Assembly: GCA_029339195.1 (NCBI GenBank)
Contig: JAPTJF010000522.1
Location: 1-40,870, forward strand
Reading direction: 5' to 3'
Length of the DNA: 40,870 nt
Origin: Micractinium sp. NFX-FRZ
Lineage: Eukaryota; Chlorophyta; Trebouxiophyceae; Chlorellales; Chlorellaceae
A model generated the notes under the pieces. It worked only from the letters and a program-made list of their open reading frames with translations. It searched no databases and was not told the DNA's origin. This document shows, one piece after another, positions 1 to 12,800 of this stretch. Within the stretch, counting starts at the first letter, position 1. Every line of letters begins with the position of its first letter. A program made the position numbers and the translations under genes.

Positions 1-297
1 GAGCTTGCAGTGGTAGCAGCAGGCGGCGGGGCCGCCGCAGCGCCGGCAGCCGGCGGGGCAGCTGCGGCAGGCGGAGCAGCAGGCGGCGGGGCCGCCGCAG
101 CGCCGGCAGCTGGCGGGGCCGCCGCAGCGCAGGCAGCCGGTGGGGCAGCTGCAGCAGGTGGAGCAGCAGCCGGCGGGGCAGCTGCGCCAGGCAATGGGGC
201 TGCTGCAGGGGTAGACTTGGAGGCAGGCGTGCCAGCGGGGGAGGGGGCAGCAGCACCGGGGTCGGGGGCGCTACAGGCCGGGGCAGAGGTGCAGTAG
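1..297 (+). CDS. Ala/Gly-rich C-terminal coding tail, 5' end outside window (uncertain)
   Basis: An open frame enters from the left edge and stops at TAG 295-297. It reads almost only Ala and Gly with a few Pro, then a short less repetitive end (around GVDLEAGVPAGEGA). No domain is visible, so no function can be given. The complementary strand is also open over most of this stretch and would read Ala/Pro/Ser-rich, a composition common in algal cell-wall linkers, so the strand is not secure. The repeat structure is described in a separate entry. It could also be non-coding minisatellite DNA. Confidence 0.3.
   Translation, partial: ELAVVAAGGGAAAAPAAGGAAAAGGAAGGGAAAAPAAGGAAAAQAAGGAAAAGGAAAGGAAAPGNGAAAGVDLEAGVPAGEGAAAPGSGALQAGAEVQ
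13..185 (+). repeat. 60-nt GC-rich minisatellite, about 3 units
   Basis: A GC-rich unit starting near position 15 recurs at 75 with a 60-nt period and again, more degenerate, from about 135. In the plus frame one unit equals 20 residues of Ala/Gly/Pro, so copy-number changes would keep the frame. Confidence 0.6.
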
Positions 298-1173
298 TGC
301 TAAAGGCTGGCCGCCAGCGCAGACCGCGGTCACAAATGAGGGTGAGTGTGGCGCCATGCATGCAGGGCTGGGTTTGGGTGCAGTCGCCAGTATTGAAGCG
401 TTTGCAATCCAGCCTGTCCTCTCACCTCCCTTCAGTTTGCACCTTTCATCACCCCTCTCTGTCCATGCTGCAGGCCTGGGGTCCACGTGCGCTTCTACTT
501 GGAGCGATAGCAAGCTCTCCTGCGTCTCAGCCTTGCCTGCTCCCCTCCAACGACAATGCGGCGGCGGTTGGGGCAGCGGCAGCTCTGCCTGTGCACTGGC
601 GCACACGGCACACGGCAGCGTTGTGCGGCAGGCCGGCAGCCAATGCAATGAACTCCGTTAACACCACTCTTCTCTGTGTGTACATTTTCCCTGCCCCTGC
701 TAGATGCGCGCGGTGTGGGCCGTTGCAGGCCCTGATATATAACACATTCAGTTGAGAATGGGAGGGCTGCAGACGAGTAGGTGGGAGGCCATGGTATTCG
801 AATTTTGATGGAGGTCTTGTCGTTTCGTGAGGCGTCGCCAAACCAGGGTGCAGGATGAGGCCAGGTGGCTGTGTCTTGCTGCCCGCCCACAGGGCACGCA
901 TGCATATGTGGCAGTAAGATTCGGAGCTGAATTGACAGCCTATCCCCCATATCATACTGGTTCCCAGCCCAAAACTCTGAACCTTTGACAACATTGCATT
1001 GTTTGCAAGGCATCACGGCATGCAATCTTGTGTTGACCAACAAGCGAGCGGATGACAGCAAGGCAGGGAAACAGCTCAGGAAAGATCTCAAGGAGGACAG
1101 CTACAGGCAGACACTATTCCACCCACCCCTCTCTTGCGTCCTTTCCCCACTCCATGATTTTCTTCTGTTCTGC
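298..1173. other. Gene-free stretch downstream of RPC3
   Basis: This stretch lies between the Ala/Gly tail and the RPC3 stop codon and should hold the RPC3 3' UTR. The open frames here are short, overlap on both strands and match nothing I recognise. I see no TGTAA signal close to the RPC3 stop and no repeat or RNA gene. Confidence 0.5.
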
Positions 1174-4100
1174 TCAGCAGTCACTGAAGCAGTGTATTTG
1201 CACATCCAGGTCCAAAAGGCTCGCCTCCAGCCGCGATGTCACCGCCCGCAGCGCCACAATCTCCTCCTGCCGCCGCTCCAGCACATGTGCCGCCACTGAC
1301 GGCATCTCCAGAAGGTCTAGCAGCTCCTTCTGCTTCTCCAGCTCGTAGCCCAGCCTGGCATGCAGGTTCCCCGCGGCGCGGTACATGTCAGACGCCATGC
1401 GTGCAGTGGCGGCCGCAACATTAGCGCGCCAGGTGTAGAAGGTGCGGGAGGGAGCGTGGTCGGCGGTGCGCGGCACGTCCTGCAGAGCCAGGTAGCTGCA
1501 GGAGCCGAGGGCAGGGGGAGGAGGGGTTGGGGGTCAAAGGTCAAACACGGGCTGAGCAGTACGTCTGAGGGGTGGGTGCGCGCACAGCAAGGGGGCGGGA
1601 CGAGCCGGGTGAGCATGCCAGTAGCTGTCACGGATGGGAAAGCATTACGGTGGGCGCAACAAACAGAGCAAAACATGAATGCAGGGCCGCATGCGCGTCC
1701 ACAATGCCTTTCCTCTTTCGGGTCGTCCAACAAGGCGCACATACGTGAGCACACGCTTGCAACCGCAGTCGTGCCACCCGGGGAATTCTAGCCCCTTTGC
1801 CCATCCCCCTGGGCGTTGCTCTTCCCTTGAGCAAAACGCACACTCCACACTTACCCCGCCTTGAGCATGCCATAAAGCTTCTCCCTAGCTATCTCCTTGG
1901 TGATCATCGCCATGTCAGCCACCTGGTTGGGGCAAACGCGACATTTTGACCTGTTGTTATGGACTGGGGTGGTGCAGGCGGTCCCGGACTTCGCACCTGC
2001 ACCACACAATTATACGCACGCAATACAAGTGGACAGGCAAGCGACTGGGCACACGCAGGCAAGCGCAGCAAACCTAAACATGCAATATTGCCAGCCACAT
2101 ACCTGCTTCTGCTCCAGCTGTCCATGTATGAGCAGCATGCGAAAGACACGCATGCCATGCTGCCCAAACTTGTTCCTGCAGGCAGCAGGGACGAAAGAAT
2201 CAGGTTTGTTCCGGATCTCACATTGCCGGCGGACTACAATGCAGGGGGCGCCTGGAAACGGCAGTTTTTTTGTTGATGCCTGCCCTCTCTTTTCAACCCA
2301 AGATGCAGGCCATGCGGGAAACTGCTGATGCCCATGGCACGCAGTGCGGCCTGTCTCCGTTTCCCAACTGCCAGCTGCCTCCCGTCCCTGCTGCCTTGCA
2401 TTGAACTTCCAGAGACCACAGGGCTGCTCACTAACCAATGGGGCGTCATCCCGCTGACGGCAAACAGCCCCTGCAGGGTGAATCGCAAGCTTCACATGAT
2501 GGCTACTGACGAACCTTTACACACAGGCCATTTGCACTGATGCACTAAGCGAACCACTCACCTGACGACAGCCTCCACCTCCTGCAGTCGCGCCAGCTGG
2601 AGCACCTTTGGTATGTTCATCACAAACTGCTCGCCCCCAGGGCCCATGCCGCGGCTGTCCAGGATGCCGTACTCGTCCTCCGCCAGCTCACTGCACAGCA
2701 GGTGCAGCAGGACAACAGGGCAGCATGCTGACTCACAAACAGACTGGGCCTGCATCATTGAACTGCTATCTGCTCTGTGCAAGTCTCAAGAGTTGGGCAG
2801 GCCAAGTTTTGGTGTTTCCAGGCAGCGCACAAAGCCCACGGCAAGGAAACCGCTGTGCCTGTGCAGGACTGGCCCATACTGGCGGGCCATCCCACATCAC
2901 CCTTGGCCTCACCTGAGCACCGCTGCAATGTTGTCGGGCACCCCCTCGTTGCCGTGCACACGCCGCAGGGCACCGCTGGCGTCTGCCACAGAGAGCACCA
3001 CCGTCTCGCCCGTGTGAGCCTGCAGGACAGGTCAGTACAGAAAATGGAAGGGTAGGTGCTTAGGTGAGCGAGAGAACTGGAGCGCAATGCCTAATAAACA
3101 CCACCGCTGTCTTGCCAGTGTGCACCTGCGGGCGAAAATGCGGCACACACGTACGGTGATGTGGCCCAGGCGCGGACAAGGCTCACGTATCACAGGCAGC
3201 GGGAGCCTGCCTGCCTGTGGGCGGCTGCAAGTTCGGCGTCCCCATGCAGTGCAATATAAAGTCGAACACCTTGAGCATTAAAGGAGCAGCTCGAGTTCCT
3301 CGTTGTGCGGCACTGGGCAGTAACTGTGCTCCACCCGCCCTCCCTCCATGTCTACCCCTTCCCTCTAGTCGCGCTCACACCTTGGCTAACTGACTCCCCC
3401 CCCATGTATGCCCGTGCTTTACCCACCACAGCGCGTGTGCAACCTTGCCTCACCTTCCACGGCGTACCCTTGCCCCCCCAGCTACCATGTCCACAGTGCA
3501 CCCTACAGGCACCCCACAAAGCACTCCTGGCTCACCGACTGTTCAAAGCGCGCGTTGGCCAGCAGCAGGCCGGACACCGCCTGCCCCGCAGGAATGCCGT
3601 ACTTCATCTTGACCGTGCTGGCAATGATTTCGTTGCGGAACCTGCAGGACCCGGGATGGGGCAGGGAGGGTATGGTGGGACATAACAGGGGGCGCACCAC
3701 AGGAGCCCTGCAGGACACTGCATGCATGCGTTACCTGCGGTTGAACTCGTCATAGTTGACTCGCCACAGTACCGGTGCCGGCTCCCCTCCCGCCGCTGCG
3801 CCATTGACGCCTGGGCTCTTGGTGCCTGCAGCCGCGCCCACGCCGTCCCCCTCTGCTCCCCCGGGCCCTGCATCTCCCGCCTTCTTGCGCCCGCGCTTCT
3901 TGGCAGGCTCTGCAGAAGCAGCAGCAGCAGCAGCAGCACGGTGGCAACGTGCCGTCATCAGAGTGAGTGTACGGCGGCGATGCGTGTGCAGTTGCAGCAG
4001 GGAGGGGCAGGCTGAGAACATTGGCAGGCAGGCAGCTTGACAGCACAAAGCGATGCACCCGCAAGTCTGGCATGCAAACAATCAGGCCCGCTGCAAGGCT

Positions 4101-6201
4101 CTCTCACCCTCGGCAGCCGCATCCTTCCCCCGCTTCCGTTTGCCTGCAGGCTTCTCTGCTGCAACCACGGGCCCTGCTGCGTCACCCAGCCTGGCGCCAG
4201 CCAGCTCCTCCGGCAGCTGGAAGCGCACTGCAGCAGGGGCGGCCGCGTTTGGGGAGGGCATGTGAGGTGGTGCACATGGATGATGAACAAGCAAGTCCCG
4301 CACTTGCTCGCACTGAATTCATGACTCCTATCAAACATCACGGCATCGATATGTTGCCGAGGATGACTGTAGGCTGCACGGCGGTCAAAACATTTGCAAG
4401 CATCCCAACTCTTGCCTCCAGTAGTGCTGACTGCGCACCTTCCTGGTACTCCTGCCGCTGCTGCGCCTCCTGCTGCTCCCGGTGCAAATCTGCCTCCTCC
4501 TCGGTGCCCGGCTTTGGGGCAGCCTTCTTCTTGCGGGCGTTGGGGTGCACCTGTGGCATTAGATGCTAACAAGAAGAGGGCACTCAGAAAAGTGCTTGGG
4601 CGCCTGCGCAGCCTGCTTCCCAGTCACTCGAGATTGGTGTCTGGAAGTTGTCGGGCAGCACCATTTGGAAACCCGGTACCATAAGCAAAAGTGCACGGGA
4701 ACGACGGCAGCTGCAGGGCAGCGCCTGCACACTCCATAGCTCCGCTCGACCCATCCACCAGACTGCTGGTCCTGTGACCGCACCTGGAACGACGGCGGTG
4801 GTAGGTTGCAAGGCGGCACCCGCTCTATGAAGCGCTCCATGACCAGCGAGCGGAACTGGTTGAGCAGCACCTCTGGGTCGGGCGGCGCCTCCTCGCTGCC
4901 CTCCTCTGCCGCCTCGGAGCACACCGCCTCCAGCAGCTGGTCCCACCTGCAGGGCGGAGGCAAGAAAAATGCTTGGAACAGGTGCAGGGGTTCAACCCGC
5001 TTCCATAAGCTGGCCCCACGTTGCGCAAAGGCAAGTATCACAGAGATGGTGTGCGGCAGTGGCTGGGCGAGTGTCGAGGGGAGGCAGACAGGGAGCGGAC
5101 GGCCTGCGGCGGCATCACTTACAGCAGGCCCGTTAACGCCTGCTCGATGTACGCCTGCTCTCAGGCAAGGCACAAAGCAGAGCGTGGGAGCCCTTGGCAC
5201 CCACTATCCCTGGCTGCCCCCCCACCCCACCCCCCCTCACTCCACGCCCCTGCATCCCTGAGCCCCATGCACACCTGAGGCGTCCATGCTCCAGCAAATT
5301 GTGGATGAGCCGCACCGACTCCTGGCCATGCTCATCAGCAATGTGAGTCAGGAACCGCGGCAACCTGCAATGTGCTTACCACAAGAGACGAGTCAGGAAT
5401 CCACACATGCAAGGAAGGAAGCAGGGCTCATGGGGAGCAAGCGGGCGCCAGAGCGCAGCAGTGCACACCAGGCCCCTGGGGCAGATGCAGCATATGCCAC
5501 AGCACAGCGCCTTGACCCTCGCCTCTGCCTGTACTCTCCCCAATCCCAGCCCACTGCCCTCCCACCTCAGGCTGTACAGGAAGCGGGGCAGCCGCCAATT
5601 CCTCGTCCAACCCAAGAGTGGCGCCCCTCCTCCCGCCAAGACGCCAACCAACCCCAACCCACAGCCCCGTCAGGCTGCCACCCCAGCACGTGGCCCACGC
5701 CCCCCGACCTGAGGCTCTGAAGTATGCGGGGCAGCGCGGCTTCGTACAGCGAGTAGGAAGGCCCCGGGCCGCGCAACGTGGGCGGCTCCTCCTTGAGGTA
5801 GCAGTTGACGTGGTTGTGCTGGATCAGCACCAGCAGCGCGCTGCGCAGCTGGGGGGCGGGCAGCCCAGAGAAGCGTAGGAGATCGCCATACTGTAGTCAG
5901 GCAGGGGCAGTAGTGCGGGGTCGAGGGGTGTGCACGTGCGGAGCAGTGGGCAGTGGTGGACCAATTCTTGGCCGGAGCCGTCTGAAGCAGAGAGTGGCAG
6001 ACACATTTGGTCAAGCACCCCTCTTCCCAGAACCCCCCGCCTGCCCTGCCTTACCTGCTGCGTGCCGTGATCGATCAGGCAGGACACGACTTTGCGGCAG
6101 ACAGGGCCCAGGGCTTCATCAACAAGCTTTAGCGCAAGCCGGCAGGCAAAGGGGCCCCGCCCTCCCCCGGGCTGCCCCGGAGGCGCTACCGCCTCCGCCA
6201 T
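1174..6201 (-). CDS. RPC3: DNA-directed RNA polymerase III subunit RPC3 (C82/POLR3C type)
   Basis: Subunit of the Pol III-specific C82/C34/C31 heterotrimer, which acts in initiation and DNA opening in the nucleus. Exons on the minus strand: 6201-6055, 5890-5709, 5364-5241, 5154-5123, 4946-4784, 4550-4439, 4227-4108, 3909-3735, 3641-3536, 3019-2913, 2690-2562, 2175-2103, 1922-1855, 1495-1174, about 619 aa. Recognition rests on the winged-helix repeats: exon 1 has LVDEALGPVCRKVVSCLIDH, exon 2 has LRSALLVLIQHNHVNCYL, and exon 9 has RNEIIASTVKMKYG. The C-terminus is a long coiled-coil helix (ERRQEEIVALRAVTSRLEAS), typical of the family. A Lys/Ala/Gly-rich insert in exons 6-8 makes it longer than the human protein (534 aa). 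The 3' end of exon 3 is unsure: the obvious donor at 5275 breaks the frame, while GTGAGG after 5241 keeps it. Exon 4 is only 32 nt. The start at 6201 matches the family N-terminus. Confidence 0.88.
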
Positions 6202-6395
6202 GCCCCTGCAGCTCTGATGAGCATAGGGACGGTGCGAGGGATTCAAACCGGGGATGTGTGCTGGCTCGGGCTAAAATGGCGGCTGAAGTGGCGGCGGCGG
6301 CATGATGGCGGCACAGGCGGCGGCAGGGCATGGCATGTTACGTATGCGGCTGCCATCGCGTGCCCCTGCATGCTTCCGGACGCGCTGCGCAGTAC

Positions 6396-6588
6396 CTTTG
6401 CGACTTGAAGCTTAGCCTTCTTCGGCCCGCGACTTGGCCGAGAAGAGAGCTGCCGCGGCGGCGGCTTCAAAGGCCGCTCTGGAAAAGCGGTCGTAGAGTG
6501 TAATGTGCTGAGAAAGATGCTACCGCGCGACGCTCGCCCTGGGCTAACCTGCCGCCGCCGTCCACAGCAGCGCAGCACGCGTCGCCAT
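6396..6588 (-). other. Candidate upstream exons of RPC3 (alternative N-terminus)
   Basis: Two short open segments, 6588-6549 (starting with ATG, encoding MATRAALLWTAAA) and 6478-6396 (ending in KKAKLQVAK), have good splice sites (CAG|GTTAGC, TTCCAG|, AAG|GTACTG). They join in phase to an acceptor just upstream of the RPC3 start at 6201, adding about 45 basic residues. Family proteins begin at the 6201 position, so this may instead be spliced 5' UTR or chance. cDNA would settle it. Confidence 0.3.
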
Positions 6589-6755
6589 GGCAAGGACTCC
6601 TCACCGTGCTCCTCACCATGCGACATGCCAGAGCTCCTCCCCATGTGCCAGGGACATCCACTTCTAGAAGCAAACATGTCACCATCCCAAGAAGCAGTGT
6701 AAAGCTCCTGAGGGGTTGTTGAGACTGCGCTGTCCTGAACCTTGGGATGCTGACC

Positions 6756-6760
6756 TTACA
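6756..6760 (-). terminator. Poly(A) signal TGTAA of CTR9
   Basis: TGTAA on the minus strand begins 58 nt beyond the CTR9 stop codon. TGTAA is the established chlorophyte polyadenylation signal, and the spacing fits a short 3' UTR. Confidence 0.55.
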
Positions 6761-6818
6761 AAGCAAGCCTGGTCACTTCATCCATGACAGCCCCTGGACC
6801 AGAAGCAGTGCAAGCCCG

Positions 6819-9800
6819 TCACTCGTCCTCATCCTCGCTCTCCAACACCGCCTGGTGCTTTGCCCGCTTCTGCGGCCGCTCCTTCTTTCCCTTGCTGCCG
6901 CCCCGCTTGGCTGCTGAAGGGGCTGGCTCCTCATCCGAGCCCCCCTCCCCTCCAAAGTCCTCATCAAAGTCTGCATCCTCCATGTCCAAGTCATCCTCCA
7001 GGTCACCAGGCAGCTGCCCGGGAGCTGACGCAGCCCCTGCTGCCCCCGCTGCCATGGCCCCGGGCTCGCCGCCTGCTGCTGCCTGCTCGTCGGGGTCCTG
7101 CCCAGGCACGTAGTCCTGCAGTTGTGTGACAGGGATGCAAGCCGGCGGCATGAGGGCACTTTAAATGTCAGCTTCGGCTCTACAGCAGCAGGCAGCAGAG
7201 CATTGCCCCCACACAGAATTCCCAAAGCGCAAGCACGAACTCGAGCTGAGCCCTCTGCCACATTCATCATGCTCAGCTCAAGGGGCACCGTGCACATGTA
7301 AAGCCATGCAAGGCTGCCGGCACAACAAGCAGTGCGCCACCTCAGCGGTGCGTATTCCTCAGAAACTCCACCAAGCTTGGCCATGCGCAACTTCAACCAA
7401 AGCAATGCAGGCATGCGCTGTCTAACCGCAGTCATCATCCTCGGAAGACTAAAAACACAGATAGGCATGCACAGAAAAAAACAGCATTTGCAGCTTTTAA
7501 GTTTGAAAACTCACCTCGTCGTCCTCGGAGGACTCAAACAGCGCGTCCACCTGGGCATTCAGTGCTGCATCGTTGTCGTTTGCCTTGCTGTTAGCCACCG
7601 CAGAGGCGTCGCCCTTCTCCACTGCCTGCAACACATGGTGAGCATACACCGTAGCAGGGTCACCTCAGCAAGGGCAGCACACCACAGTCGGGCGGCGTCG
7701 GCAAGCGTAACACAACCACAGCCGGATTGCCAATCAGCGAGGACATGTGTGGTTGCAATCGGTGATATGCAGGCAGCACCTTAAACGAGATCATCCCAGC
7801 CCTGCTTCTTCCAAAAAGTGCGAACTTTGTCAAGCACACCCAGCCGCTGCGCTGCTTGCCTGCCCGTGGTGGCAGACAATACTCCCCATGACACCCATGC
7901 CCACACACCATCACGAGCACCCGGCCGCAGCCCTGCTTGTCTGCACAGTGGCCAAGCGCCTCCACTGCTCCTGAAGCTGGCGCAGACCTTGTATGTATGC
8001 AGAAGAACCACACTGCCTCTCATCCGCTGCCCTCTACCACTTGCCTTCTGCATGGTGGCCTGGTTCTTCCACTGCTCCTGCAGCTGGCGCAGGCGGTCTG
8101 CATTCCCACGGGCCTGCTCCTCCATCTTCCTCTTCTGTGCATCCTCCTCCGCCCTCTTCCTCTTCTCAACAGCCTCCCGCTGGATCTGCAGTCGGGCGCG
8201 GCAGCAGAACAGCAAACGTGTGGCAGGCAGCAGCGAAGTGAGATTGCCATGCCGCACGCTGTGCATGTTGCTGGCACATGCAAACAACACTGTACATGTG
8301 TCTTCGTCCATTGGTATGCATGAGGTAAGCAGCGACGCACCCGATCTGCATGTGCCGATGCCGCTGCTGCCGCCTGCTTCTTCTGCGCATCCTCTGCCTC
8401 CCTGCGTGCTGCATCAACATGTGCCTGCAGACACAGAGAGCAGGGGCAACAGCACACCAGGTTATATGAGGCGCCAGCCGTTGGTGAACGCCGTTCTGTC
8501 GTACCTTGCGCAAGCTTACCTTAACCGGCAATCTTGTTTTACCACGACGGGCAGCTGGCTCGCCGCCCCCGGCCCTGACAAATATCCTTTCCTTGTGCCT
8601 CACCAGTCTACGCAACGACCAGAGCAAAACAGCGCCCTCGGCCCTGGCACCAGCCTCCCTTCTTCCTTGTACATTTTCTCACCAGGCTCTTGTCGTGCGT
8701 TTCGGCAATGAAGTTGATATGCTGCTGCAGCTTCTTCATGTCCAGCCCGCTGCCCGGCCCCAGACTGTGCAGGTGCTGGAAGAAGCGGTGGGCGTGCTCC
8801 AGGTCGCGCACAGCGCGCCGCATCTCATCGTACTTTGTAGAGTCGCCCTGCGGGCGCTGCTTGGACAGTGTGCGCACCGCCCACTCCTGCAGGGGCGCAT
8901 GGCCAAAACAAGAAGTGTTTTGAGGTGGGATGACAAGGTCCCAGGCGTTGCTTTGACATTCCAGCAGACAGCTCGCAGCACATGTTCATGCTCCTGCAGT
9001 CCACAGAAGAATGAGCGGACCAATTTGCATTGCACCGCACTGCCAATGTGATGCTGGGATGCAACCGACGTTTGCAACTTGCCTGCATGGTGACGGCTAC
9101 ATCAAAGCGCAGCTTGTGGTCCGTGGGCGCCAGATGCAGCGCCTTGGTCAGCGTGCGCTTTGAGTCAGACAGCAGGTCAGCATCATACTGCGCCCTGCAG
9201 ATAGTAATTCAGAATGAGTGGTCAGTTGATCCTGCATGGAGCCGAGCCCCAAAGCAAGCATCTGCTGTTGAGCATGACTTGGGCCACAAAGTGCACTTAA
9301 TCCAATAGCATGTCGGCATCATGCTGTGCGTCGCAGACAACTTACTAAGTTGTGAGCACAATATTGTCACTACTTGTAAGCACAATACTGCCACTACAAT
9401 AACTGTTACAGTTGCACACCAACCTGACATGTGCAGCGTAACAAGCACGTTGAGTTTGGTTGCCTGACAATGCTCAGGGATGCACAAGCCAGAGCAACTC
9501 CCTCACAGTTGTAAGTTGTTGTCTGTGAGACCCACCTGGCCAGGTAAAGCATGACCAGAGCGTTTCGGTTGTCAAAGAACTTGCGCAGCGCGTTCTTGTA
9601 CATCTGGATGGCGGGAGTGTACTGCTGCTGCGCCAGGTACACGTTGGCCAGGTTGATCCATGCATCGGGCATGCGCCAGAAGCCATCGCTGGCGGCAGAT
9701 GCCTCCTGAACCTGCAGAAAAAACGACCTCATATTTGAGCTGTTAGAATCATTAAGCAAGTGAGGCACGCCGCAGAAGTCGTTCCATAGCATTGAATCCT

Positions 9801-12800
9801 CCTGAAGCTGCAGGGCAATCAGCCGTGCATCAAGGGAGAGGAGGGGCAGTGAACCTCGCCCCCAAGTGCGGGCTTCCCAGAGCCACGCAGTGCCGCGACA
9901 TTCAACCAAAGCTGGCCATCGCCAACTCTCCGTGGAGCACATAAATGAATGCTTGACTACAGTGTGCTTTCAACCCAAGCTAGTTGCCGCCAACTCTGCT
10001 GTGTGCATACTACCAGCTGCTCGACCGACCCACGTGCAGCGCACCTGCAGGAAGACCTCTTTGGCTGCCGACAGGTTGCCCAGCTCTGCCAGGATGCAGC
10101 CCACACCATTGGCAGCGGAGATGCAGCCTGCATGCGAAGAAAAAGGGCTTGCAGTGAGGCGTAGGCGAGCCAAGCGGCATGCTTTTGGTGTGGCAGGTCC
10201 GCAGCAAGGCAACTGCGTATGCAAGGCAGGCAGGCGCCAGCCTGCCTACTCTCAATACATCACAACCTGGCACGTAGAGAGCAAGATGACATGAAGCAAA
10301 ATCCTACCTTAGGTGGCTTTTGCCATGCAGCTTTGCTAGCTGGCTTCCACGCAGACGGCGCCAATTTCCCCCCTCCTCCAGTGCGCGCTTCATGCACATG
10401 CAAGGCATGCCTGAAGAGCAGTTCTGCTCGCAGCTTAACCCACCCCTGTGGCAGTACAGATTGCCCCACCTTCGTCCTTCTCCAGCACGCGGCGGTACAG
10501 CTCCATGGCGTGGCTGAAGTGCACCTCTGCCCGGCGCACATTGTCCTCCTTGCGCCGGTCGGAGGGCGCTGAGTAGGCGTGCAGGTTGGCCATGGCCAGC
10601 TTGGCAAACGCCTCCTGCCGGCTGTCCGCCTGCTCCAGCAGCTTGTCCAGCACCTGCCAAAAGATGGTGAAACAAGGCAGAAACAGCGGCCCTCCTTGTG
10701 AGGAAAGCTTGACAAATGACTCCTGCCGGCTGGCAAGCTTGCTGAAGAAGCTTGTCACGGGTGAATTCAAAACGGCAAGATGGGAAGACAAGACAGACAG
10801 TTCAAGAGCACAAGGGCACACTCAGAAGCTTTGGCATGCCAAGTGCACTGAACTGATCAGCCAGACCAGCACTGCAGCAATCTTGTGTTGTGCTTGCCTG
10901 CTTTGCGCGGTGGTAGTCCCGCTTCTCTAGGTACAGCGACGCCTGCAGAGCCAGCGCGTCGTTGCAGTACGCTGGGTTGCTCACCGCCTGCTCCGTCCAG
11001 GTCAGCGCTTCCTGCACCAGGCGAGGATGGAGGATGCACGTGCGAAAAAACAATCATTACGGGCAACCATTGCAGTAGCTCTGTCCTGCAAAGCGGCAGC
11101 AAGCAAAACGAGCCGCCACATGCAAACCAACAGCACATGCCTCGGCAGCGGAATGACAGCATATCAAGGCGTGGGCGCCCCATAGGGTTGCTGGTAACCC
11201 TTATTAGAAGAGCGGGCGACGATGGCGTACACTGTGTAATGTACCACTCTTGCCCGCGCACCTTCATGTCGCCTGTGGCCTTGGCAATGCAGGCCAGTCG
11301 CAGGCAGCAGTCGCCGTACTGCGGGAACTGCTTCAGCAGCTCTTTGTACTCCGCCTCTGCCGCCTTCAGGTTGCCGCACGCCTCTTTGACGCGGGCCAGG
11401 TTGTAGCCAAGGGTGACCTGTGCAGAGGTGGGGCACATGGGGGCGTTAAGTGCATCAGATGCAGCACAACGTGCCATGCGGGTGGGTCACAAGGCAGTTG
11501 CTAAAGATGCAAAGTGCTATCAGTAACCCGCATGGCAGGGTAGTAGACTCCTATGTCTGCAGGCCGCTGAGAAGCCAAGTAAAGCGGCAGCTACAAGCCC
11601 CACCTGCGCCAACGGGCTGAGGTCGCCAAGCCCAGCATCAGCAGCGGTCTGCATGGCCTGTGCCATCAGGTTGTAGGCCTCCTCAGAGTTGCCAGACCGC
11701 AGGTGCAGCACCGCGGCATTGTTCAGCAGGCGCGCGGGCAGCTGGGCGTTGCCGGCGCCGTTGCCGGCAGCGGCTCGGCGGATTTCTAGTGCCTTGTTGT
11801 ACGCCTTGAGAGCGCCTGCAGGGCGCAGACAGGTCAACAGAACGTAAAAACTTGTTTGGTCAAGCAAAATGTGAACTTGTTGGGTGCCTCGAGAGCGCCT
11901 GCATGCAGGCTGGCAAGCAAGCAAGCGTTGGTTTGTTCAATAAAACATTCCTAACAGTAAGCATGCTGTGCATGCACTAGTGCAGGGCATGACTCAAGAA
12001 GATCAGCGGCTTCTACATGTTCAAAGCATGCAATTTCCCCCTACTATACGTAGGCACCTAGGAGTGAGGAACACATGCCCGCCGCCCAGCAAGGCCATGG
12101 CCACCTAGCAGCTTCGGCACACACTACGCGAAGTACACCATTCCCATGTAGAGCCGCGCACCCCACGTATGCCCGTCGGCTCCAGCAGGGGCAGCAGGTG
12201 TCCCAGCAGCTGTCACATGCACTGTGCAAAGCACCTTCTTTTCAACGAACACCCGGTAGTAGGAAAAACATGCCTGCAGGCTCTAACGTGGACAGCAGGT
12301 CGCCCAGCAGCTCCCACAGCTCCCCATCCTTGGGCCGCTGCGCCGCCGCCTCTTTGAACTGAGGCACGACCTTGGTGCTCTTCAGCGCGGCCTTGGGCAG
12401 CACGCGGCCCAGCACCTGCAGCCCAGGGGGGACCATGCACATTTATTGTAACATGCACATATCAAATATAACTCTGGAAGGCCACTCCACACGTTTGATA
12501 CATCAGCTGATTCAGAAGGACACGGGCAATCACACATCAGTTATTTGAGACAGCGTGCAGTGGCCCCCTGGCAACCCTACTGCCCCACTGCAGCTACTGG
12601 TCTGTTCCGGTTGCTCAGCATGCCAAGGCATGATGGCTCACACGAGCAACTCACCTCCAGTGCGTCGATCCATTGTGGCACATCCAGCAGCACACTCTCC
12701 AGGATGGACACCGCGTTGATGGGCTCCCCCATCAGCACGTTCATCTGCGCCAGGCCCAGCCGGGGCAGCGGCAGCTTGGAGTCCACTTGGTTGGCCTGCA

